Assembly (NCBI GenBank): GCA_947581665.1
Contig: CANPVI010000082.1
Span: 1 to 6,797, forward strand
Direction of reading: 5' to 3'
Source: an uncultured Atopobiaceae bacterium
GTDB lineage: Bacteria; Actinomycetota; Coriobacteriia; Coriobacteriales; Atopobiaceae
DNA: 6,797 nt
This document shows, piece after piece, positions 1 to 5,055 of the stretch (the first letter of the stretch is position 1; every line of letters begins with the position of its first letter). A program made the translations under genes and the position numbers. The notes beneath the pieces were generated by a model. The model saw only the letters and a program-made list of their open reading frames with translations. It did not search any database and had not been told where the DNA came from.

Positions 1-1
1 C

Positions 2-442
2 ATCGTCTACGTCTACCACATGACCCTCGCGCTCGCCATGGGCGCCGACTTCCTCATGCTCGGCCGCTACTTCGCCCGCTTCGACGAGAGCCCAGGGCAG
101 CGCGTGAGCGTGAACGGCACCTACATGAAGGAGTACTGGGGCGAGGGCTCGAACCGCGCACGGAACTGGGCGCGCTACGACCTCGGGGGAGAGGCGAAGC
201 TCTCGTTCGAGGAGGGCGTCGACAGTTACGTGCCCTACGCGGGCCCGCTCAAGGAGAACGTGCAGAATTCGCTTTCCAAGGTGCGCTCGACCATGTGCAA
301 CTGCGGTGCCACGAACATTCCCGAGCTCAAGCAAAAGGCGAAGCTCACGCTCGTGAGCGCCACGTCCCTCGTGGAGGGCGGCGCGCACGACGTCGTGCTC
401 AAGGACGCCATCACGTCGGTGAGCACGAACTTCCGCTCATAG
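2..442 (+). CDS. guaB: IMP dehydrogenase, C-terminal part (5' end outside window)
   Basis: This is the last 146 residues of an IMP dehydrogenase, which makes XMP from IMP with NAD+ in the cytoplasm, the committed step of guanine nucleotide synthesis. The reading frame is open from base 2 with no start, so the gene begins upstream. Visible family features are the barrel segment MTLALAMGADFLMLGRYFAR, which holds the phosphate-site MLGR, and a long flap containing YMKEYWGEGS. The flap also carries an Arg-Tyr pair (about residues 58-59 of the fragment) that matches the catalytic Arg-Tyr dyad. EEGVDSYVPYAG matches the usual EGxEGxVPYKG, and KVRSTMCNCGATNIPEL matches the usual GGLRSxMGYxGAxxIxEL. 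It differs from the E. coli-type enzyme and resembles a divergent form I associate with Coriobacteriia and some Firmicutes. GMP reductase is less likely because of the long flap and EEG/VPY segment. The stop is TAG at 440-442, and leuS follows after 30 nt with no visible terminator. Confidence 0.85.
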   Translation: MVYVYHMTLALAMGADFLMLGRYFARFDESPGQRVSVNGTYMKEYWGEGSNRARNWARYDLGGEAKLSFEEGVDSYVPYAGPLKENVQNSLSKVRSTMCNCGATNIPELKQKAKLTLVSATSLVEGGAHDVVLKDAITSVSTNFRS

Positions 443-461
443 CACCCACTTTTGAATCCTT

Positions 462-466
462 GGAGG
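462..466 (+). promoter_or_regulatory. Ribosome binding site of leuS (decides the start codon)
   Basis: GGAGG lies 6 nt before GTG 473. This supports GTG 473 as the leuS start over the in-frame TTG at 452, which lies upstream of the Shine-Dalgarno sequence and would add seven residues (first MNPWRST) unlike LeuRS N-termini. Confidence 0.8.
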
Positions 467-472
467 TCGACC

Positions 473-3022
473 GTGGAGATCGAAAGGCAGATCCCCGATT
501 ACGATGCGCATGCCATTGAGGAGAAGTGGCAGGCTGCGTGGGAGGAGACGCAGCTCTTCAAGACGGAGGAGGATCCCGAGAAGCCGAAGCGCTACGTGCT
601 CGAGATGTTCCCGTACCCTTCGGGCGACCTTCACATGGGTCATGCGAGGAACTACGCCATGGGAGACGCGATGGCGCGTCAGGCGCGGATGGCGGGCTTC
701 GACGTGCTCCACCCGATGGGCTTCGACGCATTCGGGCTCCCCGCGGAGAACGCGGCCATCAAGCACCATACCCAGCCCGGCACGTGGACCGAGAAGAACA
801 TGGCTACCTCGCTCGCGACGATGCGGCGGATGGGCTTCTCCTACGACTTCGATCGCCTCGTGCGCACGTGCGATCCCTCCTACTACCGCTGGGAGCAGTG
901 GCTTTTCCTCAAGATGTGGGAGAAGGGCCTCGTCTATCGCAAGACCTCCCCGGTGAACTGGTGCCCCTCATGCGCCACGGTGCTCGCAAACGAGCAGGTG
1001 GTGGATGGCGCGTGCTGGCGCTGCGGGAGCACCCCGGAGCGTCGAGAGCTCGAGCAGTGGTACCTCAAGATCACCGATTACGCCGACGAGCTCCTCTCGG
1101 GGCTCGACGAGCTCACGGGTTGGCCCGAGCGCGTCAAGCAGATGCAGCGCAATTGGATCGGCCGCTCCGAGGGCGCCAACATCACGTTCGCCCTCGCCGA
1201 CGACGCGGGCAATCCCACGGAGGAGACGTTCACGGTCTTCACCACGCGTCCCGACACGCTCTTCGGCACGACGTTCTTCCTGCTCGCGCCCGAGTACAAG
1301 GGCCTTGGCGAGCTAGTGGACGATGCGCACCGCGCCGAGGTGGAGCGGGTGTGCGAGCTCGCCGCGCAGGCGAGCTCCTTCGAGCGCCAAGCCACCGAGC
1401 GCGAGAAGCACGGTGCCTTCACCGGGCGCTACGTGGTAAACCCGGTAAACGGCCGCCTCCTTCCCATCTGGGTGGCCGACTACGTGCTCACGGACTACGG
1501 CACGGGCGCCGTCATGGGCGTGCCGTCAGGCGATGAGCGCGACTTCCAATTCGCGCGCAAATACGACCTTCCCATCCCGCCCGTGGTCGTGGAGAAGGAC
1601 GATCCCCTCTACGCCACGCTCAAGGACGAGGCCGAGCTCGTGGTGGAGGACGTCGATTGGGACCACGCCATGGCCGCCGAGGGCTACCTCGTGCAGTCGG
1701 GCCCCTTCACCGGCATGAGGGGCGGCCATGGTTCGGAGGCCGTCTCGGCGATCATCGACTGGCTCGCGGAGCGCGGGCTCGGCGAGGCGAAGGTCGAGTG
1801 GCGCCTTCGCGACTGGCTCATCTCGCGCCAGCGCTATTGGGGCACGCCGATCCCCGCGGTGCATTGCCCGCATTGCGGCATCGTGCCGGTGCCCGAGGAG
1901 GAGCTCCCCATCGTGCTTCCCGCCACGCTCGATCTCGCGGCGGGGGAGACGCTCGCGGAATGCCCCGAGTTCTACGAGACCACGTGCCCCGTGTGCGGTG
2001 GCCCCGCCCGCCGCGAGACGGACACGATGGATACGTTCTGCGATTCCAGCTGGTACTACCTGCGCTATTGCGATCCACATAACGACGAGGCACCCTTCGC
2101 GCCGAAGGCCGCCGCACGGTGGATGCCGGTCGACAACTACATCGGCGGCATCGAGCACGCGATCCTCCACCTCCTCTACTCGAGGTTCTGGACGCGCGTG
2201 CTGCGCGACTTCGGCATGCTCGACTTCTCCGAGCCCTTCACGAATCTGCTTTGCCAGGGGATGGTGAAGGACGAGCAGGGCCGCGTGATGTCGAAGTCCC
2301 TCGGCAACGTGGTGCCCCCCTCCTCGGTGATCGAGCCCTACGGCGCGGACACGATGCGCATGGCGGTGCTCTTCGTGGCACCCCCCGTGAAGGATTTCGA
2401 CTGGGATCCGAAGGCCGTGGCCGGCTGCAACCGCTTCATCAAGCGCGCTTGGCGCCTCGTCTTCGAGCTCTCGGGCCCCGGCTGGCCCGAGGGTGGCGTG
2501 CGGATCGACCCCGCCACGCTCGAAGGGGCCGATGCCGAGCTCAATCACTCGCTGCACAGCCTCGGCCTCCGCTGCACCCGTGACTTCGAGCGCGCGCAGT
2601 ACAACACCGCCATCTCGGCCATCATGGAGCTCGCGAATGCGGCGACCTCATATCTCTTGAAGATGCCCGGGGAAGGGCGCAACACGGCGCTGATGGCGCT
2701 CGTGGCGCGCGATCTCGTGGCGCTCCTCGCGCCGATCTGCCCCTTCGTGGCGGAGGAACTCTACCATGAGGCGCTCGGCTTCCCGACGTCCGTCTACGAC
2801 GAGCCCTGGCCCACGTTCGACGAGGCACAGGCGGCCACGAGCGAGGTGGAGATCGCGGTGCAGATCAAGGGCAAGGTCCGCGCGAGGATCACGGTCCCCG
2901 CGGACATCGCAAAAGACGAGCTCGAGCAGCGTGCCATCGAGGCCGTGGCCGACCGCATCGCGGGTGGTGCGATCCGCAAGGTCATCACCGTCCCCGGTAG
3001 GCTCGTGAACATCGTCTGCTAG
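473..3022 (+). CDS. leuS: Leucyl-tRNA synthetase (class I)
   Basis: Charges tRNA-Leu with leucine in the cytoplasm and hydrolyses mischarged tRNA. From GTG 473 the protein has 849 residues, usual for bacterial LeuRS. Domains in order: catalytic start with YPSGDLHMGHARN (HIGH motif as HMGH, 54-57); first zinc site C164, C167, C181, C184; CP1 editing domain about 225-415 with TTRPDT (257-262) and the second editing motif PSGDERD (351-357). Next come SRQRYWGTPIP (451-461), a second Cys4 ribbon (C465, C468, C505, C508), DSSWYY (524-529), and the KMSKS loop as VMSKS (605-609). The anticodon-binding helical domain is about 650-780, and the C-terminal domain ends KVITVPGRLVNIVC. Two zinc sites resemble the Thermus type. 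Only a few residues lie between LLCQGMV and VMSKS, so the long leucine-specific insertion of E. coli LeuRS is missing. PSGDERD has Gly where the family usually has His (HDxRD), but both Asp residues are kept. It lies between guaB and the PASTA gene, with a 55-nt gap to the latter. Confidence 0.97.
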   Translation: MEIERQIPDYDAHAIEEKWQAAWEETQLFKTEEDPEKPKRYVLEMFPYPSGDLHMGHARNYAMGDAMARQARMAGFDVLHPMGFDAFGLPAENAAIKHHTQPGTWTEKNMATSLATMRRMGFSYDFDRLVRTCDPSYYRWEQWLFLKMWEKGLVYRKTSPVNWCPSCATVLANEQVVDGACWRCGSTPERRELEQWYLKITDYADELLSGLDELTGWPERVKQMQRNWIGRSEGANITFALADDAGNPTEETFTVFTTRPDTLFGTTFFLLAPEYKGLGELVDDAHRAEVERVCELAAQASSFERQATEREKHGAFTGRYVVNPVNGRLLPIWVADYVLTDYGTGAVMGVPSGDERDFQFARKYDLPIPPVVVEKDDPLYATLKDEAELVVEDVDWDHAMAAEGYLVQSGPFTGMRGGHGSEAVSAIIDWLAERGLGEAKVEWRLRDWLISRQRYWGTPIPAVHCPHCGIVPVPEEELPIVLPATLDLAAGETLAECPEFYETTCPVCGGPARRETDTMDTFCDSSWYYLRYCDPHNDEAPFAPKAAARWMPVDNYIGGIEHAILHLLYSRFWTRVLRDFGMLDFSEPFTNLLCQGMVKDEQGRVMSKSLGNVVPPSSVIEPYGADTMRMAVLFVAPPVKDFDWDPKAVAGCNRFIKRAWRLVFELSGPGWPEGGVRIDPATLEGADAELNHSLHSLGLRCTRDFERAQYNTAISAIMELANAATSYLLKMPGEGRNTALMALVARDLVALLAPICPFVAEELYHEALGFPTSVYDEPWPTFDEAQAATSEVEIAVQIKGKVRARITVPADIAKDELEQRAIEAVADRIAGGAIRKVITVPGRLVNIVC

Positions 3023-3066
3023 CTGCGTTCTCGACCGTCCTGCCACACGCGCACGAGCGCCGCTTC

Positions 3067-3073
3067 GAGGAGG
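3067..3073 (+). promoter_or_regulatory. Ribosome binding site of the PASTA-protein gene
   Basis: GAGGAGG lies 4 nt before GTG 3078 and supports this GTG as the start. The protein then begins directly with the zinc ribbon MDCPKCG. The leuS-PASTA gap (3023-3077) contains no convincing terminator or promoter, so co-transcription with leuS is possible. Confidence 0.75.
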
Positions 3074-3077
3074 TTTC

Positions 3078-4355
3078 GTGGACTGTCCCAAGTGCGGGAG
3101 ATATCTGGGCGAGGGGATGCTGCCCGCCCGGTGCCCCCACTGCGGGGCCAACCTCTCGAATCCCACGGATTCCATCCGAGGGAGCAAGGCCGCCGCCTCG
3201 AGGAAGAACGTGGAGGGCCTCACCGGCATAGGCAAGGGCAACACCCAGAACAAGCGCCGCCGCTACCTCCAGGTGTTCATCGGGATCGTCCTCGTGGTGG
3301 CCTTCGGCGCGCTTCTCTACTACGCCACGAGCGGCTTCGGCACGGAAGGCGAGCTCAGCGTGCCCGACCTCGTGGGATGGAACGTGGATCGCGCGGAGGA
3401 GGAGCTCGCCAAGCTCGGCTACACCGCGGTGATCGAGGACGTGCTCTCCGAGGACGGCACGTCTGGCCTCGTGGTCTCGCAAGACCCCGAGCCCGGCACG
3501 CCACGTCCGAAGTTCTCCGAGGTCACCATACGCGTCTCGAGCTCCATCGCCATGCCCGACATCGTGGGGAAGCCCTGGGCGGAGGTGAAGCCGCTGCTTG
3601 ATTCGCAGGGCATCGCCTACGAGGTCACCGAGCAGCTCTCGAGCGAGGTGGACGGCACGGTCATCTCCTCGAGCATCACGTCCGGCTCGCCCATCGGCAA
3701 GAGCAGCGTGGTGCAGATCTACATCGCAAAGCGCTCCACGGTGCCCAACATCGTGGGCCTCACGCCGGACGAATCCTCCACCCAGCTCACCGAGCAGCTC
3801 CTGAAGCTCTCGACGGAATACGTCCTCGCCGAGGAGGGCCAGAGGGATGGCGTGATCGTGGGTCAGGATCCCGCGGAGGGAAGCTCCATCGAGACGGGTT
3901 CGACCGTCATCGGGAAGGTCGCGCTCAACGCCAACGACTTCTACGAGAACGCGGCCACCGAGGTGCTCGACGCGATCTACAACACGTCGCCGGCAGACGA
4001 TGGCATCGGAGTGGCCTTGAAGCCACTCATCTCGCCCGACACCGACTATGCGGAGATGGACGCGCACGATCTCTGGTGGAACCTCGTGAAGCGAGGCGGC
4101 CTCTACGAAGACCAACCCGCCGAGCTGCAGAGCCTCCCGCGCTCGATCGTGAAGAGCGACCTCACGGTCGATCCCGAGAAGGGCGAGGTCACGGCACGTG
4201 TCACGGTGCACTGGGACTGGACGGGGCTTCCCGGCGCGGGGGCGGCAAGCTCGGAGGATACGCGTACGGTGACCCTCACGTTCGATCGCGACGGGAAGCT
4301 CGTGGGCTTCATGGACGAGCAGACCGACGTGCCCTTCTTCAAGGTGAACGAGTAG
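3078..4355 (+). CDS. Zinc-ribbon, single-pass membrane protein with three PASTA repeats and a C-terminal domain of unknown function
   Basis: A 425-residue protein; I do not recognise a named gene. Residues 1-25 form a zinc ribbon (CPKC at C3/C6, CPHC at C19/C22). A basic stretch (NKRRR, about 58-62) precedes one membrane helix at about 64-83. By the positive-inside rule the ribbon is cytoplasmic and the rest outside. Three PASTA repeats follow: about 93-154 (VPDLVGWNVDRAEEEL, then SQDPEPG), 157-217 (MPDIVGKPWAEVKPLL) and 220-282 (VPNIVGLTPDESSTQL, then GQDPAEG). Residues about 285-425 have a helical start (FYENAATEVLDAIY) and a strand-rich end. I cannot assign this region; an NTF2-like fold is a guess. 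PASTA repeats in Ser/Thr kinases and PBPs bind peptidoglycan fragments, so a cell-wall sensing or scaffold role is a reasonable inference. No kinase, transpeptidase or signal-peptidase site is seen. Neighbours are housekeeping genes and give little functional hint. Codon use matches them, so there is no sign of recent transfer. Confidence 0.9.
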   Translation: MDCPKCGRYLGEGMLPARCPHCGANLSNPTDSIRGSKAAASRKNVEGLTGIGKGNTQNKRRRYLQVFIGIVLVVAFGALLYYATSGFGTEGELSVPDLVGWNVDRAEEELAKLGYTAVIEDVLSEDGTSGLVVSQDPEPGTPRPKFSEVTIRVSSSIAMPDIVGKPWAEVKPLLDSQGIAYEVTEQLSSEVDGTVISSSITSGSPIGKSSVVQIYIAKRSTVPNIVGLTPDESSTQLTEQLLKLSTEYVLAEEGQRDGVIVGQDPAEGSSIETGSTVIGKVALNANDFYENAATEVLDAIYNTSPADDGIGVALKPLISPDTDYAEMDAHDLWWNLVKRGGLYEDQPAELQSLPRSIVKSDLTVDPEKGEVTARVTVHWDWTGLPGAGAASSEDTRTVTLTFDRDGKLVGFMDEQTDVPFFKVNE

Positions 4356-4390
4356 GGGCGCGCTCGCGCGAAAGTTTGGCGAAGTTGTTT

Positions 4391-4424
4391 GCACGCGGCG
4401 GGCCAGCTTGACCCGCACGCGGCG
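4391..4424 (+). repeat. Two copies of a 10-bp direct repeat around the rimP promoter -35
   Basis: GCACGCGGCG occurs at 4391-4400 and again at 4415-4424, start-to-start distance 24 bp. One copy is just upstream of the -35 hexamer and the other is in the -35/-10 spacer. An imperfect dyad is superimposed: TTTGC (4388-4392) with GCAAA (4424-4428), and GCGGG (4398-4402) with CCCGC (4412-4416), both centred near 4407-4408. The position suits an operator, but no known factor is recognised and GC-rich DNA gives such repeats by chance. Confidence 0.4.
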
Positions 4425-4436
4425 CAAATCCATACT
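4408..4436 (+). promoter_or_regulatory. Putative sigma70-type promoter of the rimP-nusA-infB operon
   Basis: The -35 TTGACC (4408-4413, five of six to consensus) is followed by a 17-nt spacer and the -10 CATACT (4431-4436, four of six). Transcription would start near 4443, giving a leader of about 78 nt before rimP. It is the best-spaced hexamer pair I found in the 165-nt gap between the PASTA gene and rimP. Confidence 0.5.
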
Positions 4437-4457
4437 TGGCGTGCCGATATACAAGGT

Positions 4458-4471
4458 CTTCCGCGAGGAAG
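4458..4471 (+). promoter_or_regulatory. Competing (antiterminator-like) leader hairpin with GNRA loop
   Basis: CTTCC (4458-4462) pairs perfectly with GGAAG (4467-4471) across a GCGA tetraloop, a stable GNRA loop. The 3' arm is also the 5' arm of the terminator hairpin at 4467-4496, so the two cannot form together. Its role as an antiterminator is inferred from this overlap. Confidence 0.45.
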
Positions 4472-4504
4472 TGGAGCGAGTTTTCGCCCCGCTTCCTTTT
4501 TGTT
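4467..4504 (+). terminator. Intrinsic terminator in the rimP leader (probable attenuator)
   Basis: GGAAGTGG (4467-4474) pairs with CCGCTTCC (4489-4496), including one T-G wobble. After an A/C mismatch, GCGA (4476-4479) pairs with TCGC (4484-4487) around a GTTT loop. That gives 12 pairs in all. TTTTTGTT follows at once (4497-4504), as in Rho-independent terminators. It lies downstream of the putative promoter and only about 16 nt before the rimP start. It may end transcripts reading through from the PASTA gene, attenuate the rimP-nusA-infB operon, or do both. Confidence 0.7.
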
Positions 4505-4514
4505 GGAAGAGGGG
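4487..4514 (+). promoter_or_regulatory. Alternative leader hairpin covering part of the rimP Shine-Dalgarno sequence
   Basis: CCCC (4487-4490) can pair with GGGG (4511-4514), and CTTCC (4492-4496) with GGAAG (4505-4509). One G/A mismatch separates the two blocks and the loop is TTTTTGTT. The 5' arm overlaps the 3' arm of the terminator, and the 3' arm overlaps the rimP Shine-Dalgarno region. If formed in a read-through transcript it could lower rimP translation. This is inferred from pairing only. Confidence 0.4.
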
Positions 4515-4518
4515 AGGG
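4511..4518 (+). promoter_or_regulatory. Ribosome binding site of rimP
   Basis: GGGGAGGG, containing GGAGG at 4513-4517, lies just before ATG 4521. It fixes this ATG as the start over upstream in-frame codons, which would have to be translated through the promoter and terminator hairpin. The spacing is short (3 nt from GGAGG). Confidence 0.7.
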
Positions 4519-4520
4519 AC

Positions 4521-4997
4521 ATGGCGGCTCTCGACCAGAGGGCAAGGCTCATAGAGGCGCTCGAACATGCTGCGCCGCGCGAGCTTGACGTCATCGACGT
4601 CGAGCTCGCGGGCGGGAACAAGGCGCCGCTCCTTCGCGTCTACCTCGATCACGCGGATCCCGAAGACGGGCCCATCGACCTCGGCGAGCTTGCCCACGCA
4701 AACGCGTGGGTGGATGCCGCGGTCGAGGAGACGGGCCTTCTCCTTGGCCCCTACACCCTCGAGGTGAGCTCCCCCGGCCTCGCCCGGCCGCTTCGGCGCG
4801 CCAAGGACTTCGCGCGCTACGTGGGAGAGCGGGCCCAGGTGAAGATGGCGGGCTTCACGGGGCGGCGTTCCTATACCGGCGTGATCGTCTCCGTGGAGGA
4901 TGGCATGCTCACCCTCGAGGCGGACGGGGAGCGCTTCGAGCTTCCCGTCGAGGAGATCCAGAAGGCCCAGCTCCAGCCCAACTACGAAGACCTCTAG
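4521..4997 (+). CDS. rimP: Ribosome maturation factor RimP
   Basis: A 158-residue cytoplasmic protein needed for late assembly of the 30S ribosomal subunit, where it acts on the head region around S12/S19 in known homologues. The N-terminal alpha/beta domain (about 1-85) shows the family pattern ELDVIDVEL...LLRVYLD (21-43), PIDLGELAHANAWVDAAVEE (51-70), and the hallmark LEVSSPGLARPL (80-91). The C-terminal SH3-like domain (about 95-158) includes GRRSYTGVIVSVEDGMLTLE and ends in ELPVEEIQKAQLQPNYEDL, typical of RimP. Length is normal. It is the first gene after the leader switch and is followed by nusA after 58 nt, the order found in most bacteria. Confidence 0.95.
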   Translation: MAALDQRARLIEALEHAAPRELDVIDVELAGGNKAPLLRVYLDHADPEDGPIDLGELAHANAWVDAAVEETGLLLGPYTLEVSSPGLARPLRRAKDFARYVGERAQVKMAGFTGRRSYTGVIVSVEDGMLTLEADGERFELPVEEIQKAQLQPNYEDL

Positions 4998-4998
4998 C

Positions 4999-5012
4999 TC
5001 CGCGAGCGCGGA
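4999..5012 (+). promoter_or_regulatory. Small GC-rich hairpin in the rimP-nusA spacer
   Basis: TCCGC (4999-5003) pairs with GCGGA (5008-5012) around a GAGC loop, directly after the rimP stop. There is no following T-tract, so it is not an intrinsic terminator. It could be an RNA-processing or stability element, or chance in GC-rich DNA. Confidence 0.25.
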
Positions 5013-5046
5013 ACACACGGCACCATTCGACGATACGAGGAAGCGT

Positions 5047-5052
5047 GAGGAA
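5047..5052 (+). promoter_or_regulatory. Ribosome binding site of nusA
   Basis: GAGGAA lies shortly before ATG 5056. Another GAGGAA at 5037-5042 is further away. The site supports ATG 5056 over in-frame starts inside rimP, such as 4900. Confidence 0.6.
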
Positions 5053-5055
5053 CCC

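Noticed and set aside
11..13. Val codon in the IMP dehydrogenase segment where I recall Asp (YDYHM)
   Set aside because: It is one codon at the window edge, judged from memory only. It could be natural variation or a sequencing artefact and cannot be assessed here.
452..472. Longer leuS start at TTG 452
   Set aside because: The GGAGG at 462-466 lies inside this extension and 6 nt before GTG 473, which also gives the natural LeuRS N-terminus.
526..1536. 336-codon frame on the + strand inside leuS
   Set aside because: It overlaps a certain gene in another frame, is Arg/Gly/Ala-rich, and has no domain.
1526..2557. 343-codon open frame on the - strand inside leuS
   Set aside because: It is a shadow of leuS codon bias with no family resemblance.
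4358..4369. GCGC-rich mini hairpin just after the PASTA stop as a terminator
   Set aside because: It has only about 4 bp with a tiny loop and no T-tract. The real terminator is at 4467-4504.
4448..4453. Second -10 candidate TATACA downstream of the rimP promoter
   Set aside because: There is no acceptable -35 hexamer at 16-18 nt upstream.
4389..4520. N-terminal extension of rimP to 4389
   Set aside because: It would require translation through the promoter and terminator hairpin. ATG 4521 has its own Shine-Dalgarno sequence and a normal RimP N-terminus.
4441..4551. Possible leader peptide starting at GTG 4441 and running through the attenuator
   Set aside because: No Shine-Dalgarno sequence precedes it, it would begin at or before the predicted transcript start, and there is no run of regulatory codons. 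A translation-coupled attenuator is not supported.
4900..5055. N-terminal extension of nusA into rimP
   Set aside because: The extra residues are low-complexity Ser/Arg-rich and not NusA-like. ATG 5056 has a GAGGAA ribosome binding site.
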